Source: Microbispora hainanensis
GTDB lineage: Bacteria > Actinomycetota > Actinomycetes > Streptosporangiales > Streptosporangiaceae
Reading direction: 5' to 3'
Assembly (NCBI RefSeq): GCF_006874475.1
Contig: NZ_VIRM01000033.1
Span: 1-64,000, forward strand
Length of the DNA stretch: 64,000 nucleotides
The position numbers and the translations under genes are program-made. The notes under the pieces were generated by a model. The model had not been told where the DNA came from and did no database searches. It was given only the letters and a program-made list of their open reading frames with translations. This document shows positions 15,257 to 23,448 of the stretch, piece after piece; position 1 is the stretch's first letter; the number at the start of each line of letters is the position of its first letter.

Positions 15257-17362
15257 TCAGGAGCCGGTGGTGAGGCGGCGCAGGGCGTCGCGGACCTTCG
15301 CGGGGTCGGTGGTGCGCCAGAAGGGCGGCAGCGAGTTGAGCAGGAACCCGCTGTAACGGGCGGTGGCGAGCCTCGGATCGAGAACGGCGACGACGCCGCG
15401 GTCGTCCATCGACCGCAGCAGCCGGCCCGCGCCCTGCGCCAGCAGCAGCGCGGCGTGGGTGGCCGCCACCGCCATGAAGCCGTTGCCCCCCGTGGCCGCC
15501 ACGTGCCGCTGCCGGGCGGAGGCGAGCGGGTCGTCGGGACGCGGGAACGGGATCCTGTCGATGATCACCAAGGTCAGCGACGGGCCCGGCACGTCGACGC
15601 CCTGCCACAGGGACAGCGTGCCGAACAGGCAGGTGGCGGGGTCTCCCGAGAACTGCTTGACGAGCTGCGAGGTCGAGTCGTCGCCCTGGCAGAGCAGCGG
15701 CACGTCGAGCCGCTCGCGCAGCGCCTCCGTGGCGGCCTTCGCGGCCCGCATGGAGGAGAACAGGCCGAGCGTCCGGCCGCCGGCCGCCTCGATCAGCTCG
15801 GCGATCTCGTCGACGTACGCCTCGGGCAGGCCGTCGCGGCCGGGCTGGGGGAGATGCGTGGCGACGTAGAGGATGCCCCGGCGCGGGTGGTCGAACGGCG
15901 AGCCGACGTCGAGGCCGGTCCACTCCCCGGCCCGCAGGCCCCACTGGCGGGACAGGCTGTCGAACGAGCCGCCGAGCGCGAGCGTGGCGCTGGTGAGGAC
16001 GACGGTGCGGTCGCCGAACAGCTTGTCGCGCAGCATGCCGCCGACCGACAGCGGCGCCACCCGCAGGGTGGGGGGAACGCGCCCGCGCCCCTCCTCCAGC
16101 CAGACGACCTCCGCCCGGTGGACCTCCTCGGACCGGGCGTCCGCGCCCCCGCCGGCCGTGCCGCCCCGGGAAGCCGCCGAATCCCGTGAGCTCCCCGAAT
16201 CCCCTGAGTCGCTCGACTCCCCGATGTCCTCCGCGTCGTCCCCGGCCCCGTCGCGGCCCGCCGCGGGGCCGAAGGCGTCGAGCATCCGCTGGGCGGTGTC
16301 GTGCACCTCGTCCAGCGCCGTGAACGCGCCCTTGCGGAGCCCGGCGTTCTCGGGGTCGTCCTTGTCCTTGTTGCGCGGCCCGAGGGCGGTGATGCAGGCG
16401 AAGGCGGCGTCGCGCACCAGCGCGAGCGTCATCCCGAGCGACTGCGGCAGTGTGTCGACGCGGCCGGGCGGGGCGACGGCCAGCAGGGCGCGCAGGTCCT
16501 CGCCCGCCTCCTGGAGCCGGTCGGCCACCCCCTGCTCGATGAGCCGTCCCGCCCGGCGGACGGCGAGGCTCACCGTGCTCTCCGACAGCTCTCCGGTGAC
16601 CACCGAGGTCACCCGGTCGACCAGCTCGTGCGCCTCGTCCACCACGACCACGTCGTGCTCGGGCAGGACCGCGAAGTCCTCCATGGCGTCGATCGCCAGC
16701 AGCGCGTGGTTGGTCACCACGACGTCGGCCGCGCCCGCGCGCTCGCGCGCGAGCTCGGCGAAGCAGTCGGCGCCGCTGGGGCACCGCTGGGCCCCCAGGC
16801 ACTCCCGGGCCGTCACGGAGAACTGCCGCCACGCCTGGTCGCTCACCCCGGGCACGATCTCGTCGCGGTCGCCGGTCTCGGTGTCGTTGGCCCACTCCTG
16901 GATGCGCTGGACCATCCGTCCGGTGGCGCTGACCTCGCGCGGGTCGAAGAGCTGGTCGTCCTCGTCGTCGGGCATCCCGGCGGCCATCTTGTGGCGGCAC
17001 AGGTAGTTGCGGCGGCCCTTGAGGATCGCGAACTCGGGGCGGTGCGGCAGCAGGCTCTCCAGCGCGTCCGCGAGCCGGGGCAGGTCGCGGTCGACAAGCT
17101 GGCGCTGCAGCGCGATCGTGGCGGTGGAGACCACAACGGCGTCGCCGCTTTCGGCCGCGTGCCTGATCGCGGGCACGAGATAGGCCAGGGACTTGCCGGT
17201 GCCGGTGCCGGCCTGCACCGCGAGGTGCTCCTCGCTCTCGACGGCGTCGCGCACCGCCTGCGCCATCTTGACCTGCCCAGGGCGCTCGACCCCGCCCAGC
17301 GCGGTCACCGCGGCGGTGAGGAGTTCTTCGACGGGCGGAAGATCGGCACGGTCCTTGGGCAC
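15257..17362 (-). CDS. dinG: DinG-family ATP-dependent helicase
   Basis: A 701-residue superfamily 2, XPD-like iron-sulfur helicase. Walker A is AGTGTGKS, the iron-sulfur Cys are in YLCRHK and ECLGAQRCPSGADC, the DEAH box is VVVDEAHEL, and motifs V/VI are LFGTLSLWQGVDVPG and AQGAGRLLRS. Such helicases unwind 5'-overhang DNA, R-loops and D-loops during repair. Between the DEAH box and motif III there is a Ser/Gly/Asp-rich stretch (GESSDSGDSGSSRDS) that looks disordered. The start is GTG 17362, with TAGCGT 6 nt upstream on the minus strand, a leaderless arrangement. Confidence 0.93.
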   Translation of the reverse strand: MPKDRADLPPVEELLTAAVTALGGVERPGQVKMAQAVRDAVESEEHLAVQAGTGTGKSLAYLVPAIRHAAESGDAVVVSTATIALQRQLVDRDLPRLADALESLLPHRPEFAILKGRRNYLCRHKMAAGMPDDEDDQLFDPREVSATGRMVQRIQEWANDTETGDRDEIVPGVSDQAWRQFSVTARECLGAQRCPSGADCFAELARERAGAADVVVTNHALLAIDAMEDFAVLPEHDVVVVDEAHELVDRVTSVVTGELSESTVSLAVRRAGRLIEQGVADRLQEAGEDLRALLAVAPPGRVDTLPQSLGMTLALVRDAAFACITALGPRNKDKDDPENAGLRKGAFTALDEVHDTAQRMLDAFGPAAGRDGAGDDAEDIGESSDSGDSGSSRDSAASRGGTAGGGADARSEEVHRAEVVWLEEGRGRVPPTLRVAPLSVGGMLRDKLFGDRTVVLTSATLALGGSFDSLSRQWGLRAGEWTGLDVGSPFDHPRRGILYVATHLPQPGRDGLPEAYVDEIAELIEAAGGRTLGLFSSMRAAKAATEALRERLDVPLLCQGDDSTSQLVKQFSGDPATCLFGTLSLWQGVDVPGPSLTLVIIDRIPFPRPDDPLASARQRHVAATGGNGFMAVAATHAALLLAQGAGRLLRSMDDRGVVAVLDPRLATARYSGFLLNSLPPFWRTTDPAKVRDALRRLTTGS

Positions 17363-17368
17363 GGAAGA

Positions 17369-17374
17369 ACGCTA
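17369..17374 (-). promoter_or_regulatory. Leaderless-type -10 element TAGCGT for dinG
   Basis: On the minus strand TAGCGT ends 6 nt before the GTG at 17362. Confidence 0.5.
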
Positions 17375-17578
17375 CCCGGTGTCACCGACATCCTGTGCGT
17401 GTCCGCCCCACCACATCCTGGCGTTCCAGGAACTCCCTCCCGGCGCGCGTGGCACACTGAGATGTCAGTGCTCTCAAGGTCAACAACGATCTACCCAGTG
17501 AGGTCGAAAAGGGAAGAAACGGAAGTTTCGCGAGGGTTCCCGAGATCGAGTGGACGGAAAAGGGCAGGTAAAGGCACT

Positions 17579-18877
17579 ATGTCTGCCATGTCGGAAGTTG
17601 TCCCATTGCCCTCGTTCGGCGAGGTGTTCTTCGACGCGCGAGGCCAGGACCGTGTGCTCCGGGTCACGTGGCACGACGGCACGCTGGTGCTGAGCCTGTG
17701 GCGGGGCGAGATGTGCACGGCCAGTTTCCGCATGCCCATGAACGACGTGGGACGGCTGATCGACACCCTCGACGAGGGTTTCGCCGAGGCCGGCGGCGAA
17801 GAACAGGACGCCGGGACGGGACCGTTCCCACGGCAGGGCGCGCCGGGCCAGGACGGCTACGCCCCCCAGGACGCGTCGTACCCCGCGCATCCCCAGGACC
17901 AGGGGCAGGACCCCTTCGCGACCCAGGTGCACGACCCGTACGCCACGCAGGTCCACGACCCGTACGCGGCCGAGGGCCCGGACGCGTTCGCGGCGCGTGG
18001 CCAGGACGCCTACGGCGCTCCCGGCGCGTACCCCGGGCAGCCCGGCGACGGATACGGGGGGCAGGACCTCTACGGCGCGCCCCAGACCGGGCCGCATGCC
18101 GTCTCCCGGGCCCCGCGCGGCCAGGCCCGGGACGGTTATGCCGCCGACGAGGGCCACGCCGCCGCACCCGACGGCTACGGTCAGGCCCCGGACGGGTACG
18201 GCAGGGCCCGCGACGGCTACGCGCAGGGCGAGGACGGCTACGCCGCACGGGGCCGCCGCGCGTCGCGTGACGCCGGGCGCGACGCCGGGTATCCCGAGCA
18301 GGCCGACCCGTCCGACTACGAGTACCCCGAGTATCCGGGCACAGGGCAGTACGCCCGTCCGCCGGTGCCGCCGCCGGCCCCGGCCCCCGAGGCCTACCCG
18401 GCGCCCGCCGCGCTCGGCCCCAACGACGTGCTCGTCGCCCGGGGCACCCCCACCCAGGACCGCCTCGTCGCGTCCTCGGCCCAGACCGGTCCGCAGCCGG
18501 CCTACCGCCCGGCCCCGCAGGCCCCGCAACCCCCGGCCCCGCAACCCCAGCCCCCGCAGCCCGGGGCGGTCGACCCGAGCGACCCCCTCGGCCTCGGCCC
18601 GGCCCGGCCGTACGTCAACGAGCAGTACGTCAACGACCAGTACGCGAACGAGCAGTACCCGAGCGACCAGTACCAGAACGACCAGTACGCGGGGGAACCG
18701 CCGCTCTACACCACGGGCGAGCGCCTGCGGCCGGAGCAGTGGCCGGCGGGTCAGGCTCCCGACCAGCATGCCGAGCGCGAGCGTCGCGGGCGGCGCGGCG
18801 GGCAGCCCTCCGGGGACTCCCCGATTCCTTGGTCGGACGAGGACGGAGAGGGCTGGGAGACGTCGCGCGGGTGGTGA
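17579..18877 (+). CDS. Actinobacterial protein with small N-terminal domain and long disordered repeat tail
   Basis: A 432-residue protein. Residues 1-70 form a small folded domain (GEVFFDARGQDRVLRVTW, then LSLWRGEMCTASFRM and NDVGRLIDTLDEGF) of a type found in many actinobacterial proteins of unknown function. The rest is low complexity, rich in Tyr, Gly, Gln, Asp and Pro: HDPYATQ repeats, DGYGQAPDGYGRARDGYAQG, a Pro-rich block, and five YxNEQ-like pentads at 18611-18685. No signal or membrane segment is present. Such Tyr/Gly/Gln-rich tails can drive phase separation, but that is inference. It is divergent from dinG with a 216-nt gap. AAAGG precedes the ATG. Confidence 0.65.
   Translation: MSAMSEVVPLPSFGEVFFDARGQDRVLRVTWHDGTLVLSLWRGEMCTASFRMPMNDVGRLIDTLDEGFAEAGGEEQDAGTGPFPRQGAPGQDGYAPQDASYPAHPQDQGQDPFATQVHDPYATQVHDPYAAEGPDAFAARGQDAYGAPGAYPGQPGDGYGGQDLYGAPQTGPHAVSRAPRGQARDGYAADEGHAAAPDGYGQAPDGYGRARDGYAQGEDGYAARGRRASRDAGRDAGYPEQADPSDYEYPEYPGTGQYARPPVPPPAPAPEAYPAPAALGPNDVLVARGTPTQDRLVASSAQTGPQPAYRPAPQAPQPPAPQPQPPQPGAVDPSDPLGLGPARPYVNEQYVNDQYANEQYPSDQYQNDQYAGEPPLYTTGERLRPEQWPAGQAPDQHAERERRGRRGGQPSGDSPIPWSDEDGEGWETSRGW
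18611..18685 (+). repeat. In-frame 15-bp repeat encoding Y-x-N/S-E/D-Q pentads
   Basis: Five consecutive 15-bp units translate to YVNEQ, YVNDQ, YANEQ, YPSDQ and YQNDQ. The units differ at the DNA level, so the array is older than the perfect repeat at 50160-50279. Confidence 0.8.
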
Positions 18878-18924
18878 GGGTCACGGTCGGCGGGAGTTCC
18901 AGCTGTAAGTAACCTCATCGGTTG

Positions 18925-20514
18925 ATGGACACAGCAACGGCACTGCAGTTCCTCCTGCTCCCGGCCGGCGCCCTCGGCGTCGCCGCCCTGGCACGACGGC
19001 GTGACTGGTCGGCCCCACTGCTCCTGGTGCTGGCCGGCCTGGCCGCCTCCTACGTGCCCGGGGTCCCCGACTACAGCCTCGACCCGCACATCGTCCTGGT
19101 GGTCTTCCTGCCGCCGATGCTCTACTCGGCGGCACTCGACAGCTCATACCTGCGGCTGCGCGACGCCGCCAGGCCCGTCGGCCTTCTGGCCGTCGGGCTC
19201 GTCCTGGCGACGACGGTGGTGGTCGGCTTCGTCGCGCACGCGATCGTCCCCGATCTCCCGCTCGCCGCGGCCTTCGCGCTCGGGGCGATCGTCGCCCCTC
19301 CCGACGCCGTGTCGGCGGTCGCGATCGGGCGCAGGCTCGGCCTGCCGCGACGCGCGCTGACCATCCTCGTGGGCGAGAGCCTGTTCAACGACGCCACCGC
19401 GCTGACCGCCTACCGGGCCGCGGTCGGCGCGCTGACCGGCGCCGCCGCCGGCCTGCTCGACATCGGCGGGCAGTTCCTCCTGGCCGCCGGGCTCGGCGTG
19501 GTGATCGGCCTCGCCATCGCCTACCTCTCCGGGTTCGTGCTGCGGCGGCTCGACGACCCGCTGATCGCCAACGGGGTCTCGCTGCTGGTGCCGTACGCCG
19601 CCTATCTCGCGGCCGAGGCCGTGCACGCCTCCGGTGTGATCGCCGTCGTGATCGTCGGCATCTACCTGGGCCACGAGCTCAGCCGGACGACGTACGGCAC
19701 GCGGCTGCTGTCGAACGCGGTCTGGAAGGTCGCCGACCTGGTGCTGGAGTCGATCGTGTTCGCCCTGATCGGCCTGCAGCTGCGCCCGATCATCGCCGGG
19801 CTGGACGGCGAGCGGCCCGGGGAGCTGGCGACGTACGCGATCGTGCTGTTCCTGGTGGTCGTCCTCGTGCGGTTCGTGTGGATGCCGGCCAGCACCTGCC
19901 TGCCGCGGATGCTGTCGAAGCGGGTGCGCGCCCAGGAGCCCAGGACACCGTCGTGGCAGAACATGGTGCTCACGAGCTGGGCGGGCATGCGCGGGGTGGT
20001 GTCGCTGGCCGCGGCCTTCGCCCTCCCGGAGCACTTCCCCCAGCGCAACCTGCTCCTGTTCCTGACGTTCGCGGTCGTCGTGGGCACGCTGATCGTCCAC
20101 GGGCTGTCGTTCCCCTGGCTGATCAGGCGGCTGGGCGTCTCCACCGCCCGCGAGCGGTACGGCGACGACCTCGCGGAGGCGGGCGCCCAGCAGGCCGCCG
20201 CGGCCGCGGCCCTGGCGCGGCTGGAGGAGCTCACCGCCGACGGCGTGCTGGACGTCCACCAGGAGGTCGTCGACCAGTTGCGCAGCCGCGCCGAGCGCCG
20301 GGCCCTGCACGCCTGGGAGCGGCTCGGCGGCGGCACCGGCCCCGAGGGCGAGGAGACGCCCGCCTCGCTCTACCGGCGGCTGCGCCGCGAGATGCTCGCC
20401 ACGGAACGTGAGGTGTTCGTGCGGCTGCGCGACGAGCGGCGCATCGACGACGAGGTCCTCCACCGGGTCATGCAGGAGCTCGACTTCGAGGAGGCGACGC
20501 TCGAACGCGGCTGA
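18925..20514 (+). CDS. Na+/H+ antiporter (CPA1 family)
   Basis: A 529-residue membrane transporter exchanging monovalent cations for protons. It has about 12 hydrophobic helices. Motifs are LPPMLYSAALDSS (helix IV region), GAIVAPPDAVSAVAIGR with the Asp pair of the ion site, GESLFNDATALTAY, and TSWAGMRGVVSLAAAFALP with the conserved Arg. The last ~120 residues are cytoplasmic, charged and helical (QQAAAAAALARLEELTADGV to the end), probably regulatory. The ATG at 18925 is chosen over the adjoining TTG. It follows the disordered-protein gene by 47 nt. Confidence 0.93.
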   Translation: MDTATALQFLLLPAGALGVAALARRRDWSAPLLLVLAGLAASYVPGVPDYSLDPHIVLVVFLPPMLYSAALDSSYLRLRDAARPVGLLAVGLVLATTVVVGFVAHAIVPDLPLAAAFALGAIVAPPDAVSAVAIGRRLGLPRRALTILVGESLFNDATALTAYRAAVGALTGAAAGLLDIGGQFLLAAGLGVVIGLAIAYLSGFVLRRLDDPLIANGVSLLVPYAAYLAAEAVHASGVIAVVIVGIYLGHELSRTTYGTRLLSNAVWKVADLVLESIVFALIGLQLRPIIAGLDGERPGELATYAIVLFLVVVLVRFVWMPASTCLPRMLSKRVRAQEPRTPSWQNMVLTSWAGMRGVVSLAAAFALPEHFPQRNLLLFLTFAVVVGTLIVHGLSFPWLIRRLGVSTARERYGDDLAEAGAQQAAAAAALARLEELTADGVLDVHQEVVDQLRSRAERRALHAWERLGGGTGPEGEETPASLYRRLRREMLATEREVFVRLRDERRIDDEVLHRVMQELDFEEATLERG

Positions 20515-20554
20515 GCGCGCCCGGCGGCGCGGTCCGAGCGCTCGGCGGCGTGAT

Positions 20555-20815
20555 CTACTGGCCCAGGCGCTGGTCGACGAAGCACCAGCGCCAGTCCTCT
20601 CCCGGCTCGAACGAGCGGATCACCGGGTGGCCGGTCTCCTTGAAGTGGGCCGTGGCGTGCTTGCCGGGAGAGGAGTCGCAGCAGCCGATGTGGCCGCACT
20701 CCAGGCACTTGCGCAGGTGGACCCATCGCATGCCGTGCTCCAGGCACTCCTGGCAGCCTCCGGGCGTGAGCGGCTCCGGGTCGGCCGTGACGAGCATATG
20801 TTCGCAGTTCCCCAT
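20555..20815 (-). CDS. UBP-type zinc finger protein
   Basis: An 86-residue protein that is little more than one UBP zinc finger: GGCQECLEHGMRWVHLRKC, then CGHIGCCDSS, HATAHFKETGHPVI and EPGEDWRWCFVD, with Cys and His ligands in the standard order. In eukaryotes the fold binds the C-terminus of ubiquitin. Bacteria lack ubiquitin, and the stand-alone actinobacterial proteins have no proven ligand. The start is ATG 20815 because TAGCAT lies 7 nt upstream on the minus strand; an upstream Pro-rich extension in the open frame looks non-coding. Confidence 0.85.
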   Translation of the reverse strand: MGNCEHMLVTADPEPLTPGGCQECLEHGMRWVHLRKCLECGHIGCCDSSPGKHATAHFKETGHPVIRSFEPGEDWRWCFVDQRLGQ

Positions 20816-20822
20816 GCCGCAG

Positions 20823-20828
20823 ATGCTA
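20823..20828 (-). promoter_or_regulatory. Leaderless-type -10 element TAGCAT
   Basis: On the minus strand TAGCAT ends 7 nt before the ATG at 20815. Confidence 0.5.
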
Positions 20829-20948
20829 CGGCGCTCGATCCCGTGCCCGGCGCACTCCCCGGGGTCGGGGACGGGGTCGGGGCCGGGGGCGGGGACGGGT
20901 GCGCCGAACCTCCACAAACTCCCCCTCGTGATCTGCACATCGTTTCCG

Positions 20949-20954
20949 TAGGTT
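20949..20954 (+). promoter_or_regulatory. Possible leaderless -10 element TAGGTT
   Basis: TAGGTT ends 8 nt before the ATG at 20963, one base beyond the commonest spacing here. Confidence 0.4.
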
Positions 20955-20962
20955 CGTGGGCC

Positions 20963-21679
20963 ATGACGACGACGGTCGACACGGGCGACTTCACCGCCTG
21001 GTTACGCGACTTCGAGGGCGCGGCGCTGCTGCGGCGCACCTGGGGCGACCCCGACTGGAGCGCGGGAGCACGGCTGGAGCCCGCCCTCGTACGGAGCCTG
21101 CAGCGGTTCCAGGTGGGCGAGGACGGCGACGGCGCCCGCCTCATGGACAAGGCCCGCCGGGCGGGCGACCACGTGTACGCGGAGGCGGTCCGCCTGTTCG
21201 TCGCCGAGGAGGGCGAGCACGCCCGCCTGCTGGGCCGGCTCCTGCAGGCGGCGGGCGCGGCGACGATCGCCGGCCACTGGACCGACACGGTCTTCGTACG
21301 GCTGCGGCGGCTCCTCGGTCTGCGCATGGAGCTGATGGTCCTGATGCTCGCCGAGGTGGTCGCGCTCGGTTACTACCGCGCGGTGCGCGACGGCGCCCGG
21401 GACCTGCTCGCCGCGGAGGTCGCGGGCCGGATCCTGGCCGACGAGCTGCGCCACGTGCCCTTCCACCGCGACCGGCTGCGGGTGTCCTTCCGGAGATCCT
21501 CCCGGCTGTCGCGGGCGATCGCCTCGGCCCTGTGGTGGTCGCTGCTGGCGGGAGTGCTGACCGTGGTCGCCTTCGATCACGGTGAGGCCCTGGGCGGGGC
21601 CGGAGTGTCCAGGACCGCCTTCGCCCGCGAGGTCGCGGGGTACTTCCGCGCGATCGTCGCCGAGGTGATGGCGGGGTGA
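20963..21679 (+). CDS. Ferritin-like protein with two ExxH motifs
   Basis: A 238-residue mostly helical protein. ExxH pairs E83-H86 (EGEHARLL) and E161-H164 (ELRHVPFH), plus Glu131 in the third helix (MLAEVVALGYY), fit a ferritin-like diiron carboxylate bundle. A hydrophobic helix near the C-terminus (AIASALWWSLLAGVLTVVAF) may be a membrane anchor or a packing helix. Family members include desaturase- and oxidase-like proteins, so an oxidoreductase role is possible but unproven. The last codons merge into a tandem repeat (21665 onward), suggesting that slippage may have altered the C-terminus. Confidence 0.65.
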   Translation: MTTTVDTGDFTAWLRDFEGAALLRRTWGDPDWSAGARLEPALVRSLQRFQVGEDGDGARLMDKARRAGDHVYAEAVRLFVAEEGEHARLLGRLLQAAGAATIAGHWTDTVFVRLRRLLGLRMELMVLMLAEVVALGYYRAVRDGARDLLAAEVAGRILADELRHVPFHRDRLRVSFRRSSRLSRAIASALWWSLLAGVLTVVAFDHGEALGGAGVSRTAFAREVAGYFRAIVAEVMAG

Positions 21680-21751
21680 TGGCGGGGTGATGGTGAGGCG
21701 ATGGCGGGGTGATGGCGGGGTGATGGTGAGGTGATGACGGGGGACGGCCGC
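21665..21751 (+). repeat. Degenerate 11-bp GTGATGGCGGG tandem repeat
   Basis: Head-to-tail copies of GTGATGGCGGG and a GTGATGGTGAG variant run from the last codons of the ferritin-like gene into the spacer, in a roughly 33-bp higher-order pattern repeated about twice. It is probably a slippage-prone minisatellite. Confidence 0.75.
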
Positions 21752-21834
21752 GTGACGGCGGGCCGATGACGGGTGAGCGCGGAGGGCCCCGGGGGGGCGG
21801 GATCCGGTGTCACGGCGGCCGGGCCGCCGTTGGG

Positions 21835-21840
21835 TAGGGT
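21835..21840 (+). promoter_or_regulatory. Leaderless-type -10 element TAGGGT
   Basis: TAGGGT ends 7 nt before the ATG at 21848. Confidence 0.5.
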
Positions 21841-21847
21841 GATCGGC

Positions 21848-22213
21848 ATGCGACTCCTCCCGTTCGCCGCCGCCTGCGCGGCTGCCGTCCTGTTCACCTC
21901 CGGCTGCGCGACCGCGGACAAGGCGCAGACGTGCGCCGAGGCGACGCAACTGGTCAGCCGGACCATCAGCGACATCGGCGCGGTCGTGAACGACCCCGAC
22001 GCCATGCGCAAGAAGATCGAGGACGGCGCGGCCAACCTGGAGGACATGGCGAACAAGGCCGCCGACACCACGCTCAGGGACGCCCTTCAGGGGCTGGCCG
22101 ACAGCCTCCAGAAGCTCGATGTCGACGACGCCAACGGGGCGGTGGACGCGGCGCAGAAGGTCGCCACCGACGGCGCGACCTACCTGCGCGAGGTCAGCCA
22201 GGCCTGCCTCTGA
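21848..22213 (+). CDS. Small lipoprotein with bacterial-type lipobox
   Basis: A 121-residue exported protein. MRLLPFAAACAAAVL is a signal peptide ending in the lipobox TSGC, so the Cys at about residue 20 should be lipidated. The mature part is a helical, amphipathic domain (DAMRKKIEDGAANLEDMA, then LADSLQKLDVDDANGAVDAA) and holds two further Cys, one near each end (TCAEATQ and QACL). No catalytic motif is visible. The leaderless promoter supports the start. It resembles many actinomycete lipoproteins of unknown function. Confidence 0.75.
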   Translation: MRLLPFAAACAAAVLFTSGCATADKAQTCAEATQLVSRTISDIGAVVNDPDAMRKKIEDGAANLEDMANKAADTTLRDALQGLADSLQKLDVDDANGAVDAAQKVATDGATYLREVSQACL

Positions 22214-22664
22214 CCCGGCCGCCTGCGCCGCTCCGTCCGCTCAGGCGGCCCACGGCGGCGACCAGGACGGCCGAGCGCAGGCCGTCCGCGGTGGCCGCGC
22301 CCAGGCCGAAGCCGGCCAGACCGGTCAGCAGGCCGAGGTAGGAGCCGCCGGCCGGCAGCCGCCACGCCGGCATCGCCGTTCCAGCGGCGCCCACGGCGAC
22401 GCCGAGGACCAGGTGCCGCGCAACCCGAGGCGCGGTGCGACTACGTCCTCGGCCACCCGGTCGTGGGCGAGCTGCGGCTGTCGGCCGAGCTCGTCGGCCT
22501 GCCCGGCGACCCCGAGCTGCAGGGGATGGACCTGTTCGCCGCCGAGCCCGGTTCGGAGCCGGAGGACAGGTTGCGGCACCTGGCCGCCACGACGACGCGG
22601 GTGGCGTCGTCCCACTCGCGGCAGAAGTGGCAACCCGGCAAATCTAGGGGAAAAGGGGCAGAAA
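22214..22664. other. Gene-poor stretch with decayed coding sequence
   Basis: About 450 nt without an intact gene. On the plus strand 22427-22606 encodes the tail of an MmyB-type regulator. On the minus strand 22200-22420 encodes a hydrophobic, Gly/Ala-rich stretch (including LGLLTGLAGFGLGAATADG) like a piece of a transporter, without a plausible start or family match. The region looks like the scar of a lost regulator-transporter pair. Confidence 0.4.
22427..22606 (+). pseudogene. Remnant of an XRE/MmyB-like regulator (C-terminal end only)
   Basis: One frame reads GHPVVGELRLSAELVGLPGD, then LFAAEPGSEPEDRLRHLAA. This matches the end of the MmyB-like ligand-binding domain of XRE-family regulators, where the typical text is HPVVG(E/D)LxL...LPxDPxxxLxxxxAEPGSxSxxxLRLLA. 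The helix-turn-helix and most of the domain are missing, there is no start, and the frame runs on into the next gene. It is best read as a decayed regulator. Confidence 0.55.
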
Positions 22665-22670
22665 TAGCGT
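22665..22670 (+). promoter_or_regulatory. Leaderless-type -10 element TAGCGT
   Basis: TAGCGT ends 6 nt before the ATG at 22677. Confidence 0.5.
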
Positions 22671-22676
22671 TATCGC

Positions 22677-23012
22677 ATGGAAGAGAACGAACCCGACCCC
22701 CGCTTCGTCCTCGCCAACGAGCGCACGTTCCTCACCTGGATCAGCACCTCCCTCGCGCTGAGCGCGGGCGGCATCGCCATCGCGGTCGTCCCCGGCGAGG
22801 TCTTCGTGCCGTGGGTGCGCACGCTGCTCGCGGTCGTGCTCGTGCTGCTGTCCGCCGTCGCGGCGGGCTCGGCCTATCCCCGCTGGCGGCACATCGATCG
22901 GGCGCTCCGGCAGGATCGCGCGCTCCCGCCGCCCGCTTTGGCCCCCATGTTCGGGTATGGCGTGGCCGGGGTGGCCGTACTGGCCCTCCTCCTCATCCTC
23001 CTGGAACGGTGA
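22677..23012 (+). CDS. YidH-like DUF202 membrane protein
   Basis: A 111-residue inner-membrane protein with three predicted helices. RFVLANERTFLTWISTSLAL is the conserved DUF202 start (an NERTFLxW motif). No biochemical role is established for the family. It is followed 7 nt later by a second, distantly related DUF202 gene, the usual pairing of these genes (YidH and YidG in enterobacteria). The leaderless promoter before the ATG would drive both. Confidence 0.85.
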   Translation: MEENEPDPRFVLANERTFLTWISTSLALSAGGIAIAVVPGEVFVPWVRTLLAVVLVLLSAVAAGSAYPRWRHIDRALRQDRALPPPALAPMFGYGVAGVAVLALLLILLER

Positions 23013-23019
23013 TCGGCGC

Positions 23020-23346
23020 GTGAGCGGCGAGCCGAGGCCGGGCCTGCACAGCGAGCGGACCCGCCTGGCCTGGGTCCGCACGGCCGTGACCATGGCGGGC
23101 TCGGGCATCGCGGCGGCCGGGATCGCGGTGCGCCAAGATCTGCCCGTCCTCGCCGTACCCTTCGCGGCGGCCGCGCTGGCCGGGGCGGTGCTGCTGCTGC
23201 GCACCGGGATCCGCCACCGCCGCCTGGAACGGGCGCTGCGGCAGGGGAGCCCGGTCGACGGCCGGAGGGACGCCCGCATCGCCTGGGCCGGCGCGCTCGC
23301 CGTCGCCGCCGCGGCGCTGATCATGGTGCTCGCCCTGGCCCTGTGA
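23020..23346 (+). CDS. DUF202 membrane protein (second of pair)
   Basis: A 108-residue protein with three hydrophobic helices. SERTRLAWVRTAVTMAGSG is the DUF202 motif region, here with RTRLAW in place of the ERTFLAW of its partner. The start is taken as GTG 23020, 7 nt after the partner's stop; a longer in-frame extension upstream overlaps the partner and is unlikely. The two products probably form a hetero-oligomer. Function unknown. Confidence 0.82.
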   Translation: MSGEPRPGLHSERTRLAWVRTAVTMAGSGIAAAGIAVRQDLPVLAVPFAAAALAGAVLLLRTGIRHRRLERALRQGSPVDGRRDARIAWAGALAVAAAALIMVLALAL

Positions 23347-23448
23347 ACACCGCACGTCCCGCGCAGGCAGGCGAAACCGTCCCGCGCCACGAGACGGGAG
23401 CGGCACGTCACCGCATCCGAGTCGTCACGGCGATCGTGAAGTGAGAGC

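Noticed and set aside
16301-17578. Extension of the disordered-repeat protein gene upstream through dinG
   Set aside because: The extra 420 residues are antisense to DinG motifs; the ATG at 17579 has its own ribosome binding site and begins the conserved head domain.
22200-22420. Small minus-strand membrane protein gene
   Set aside because: Hydrophobic, but with no plausible start, promoter or family; it is more likely a remnant or a chance frame.
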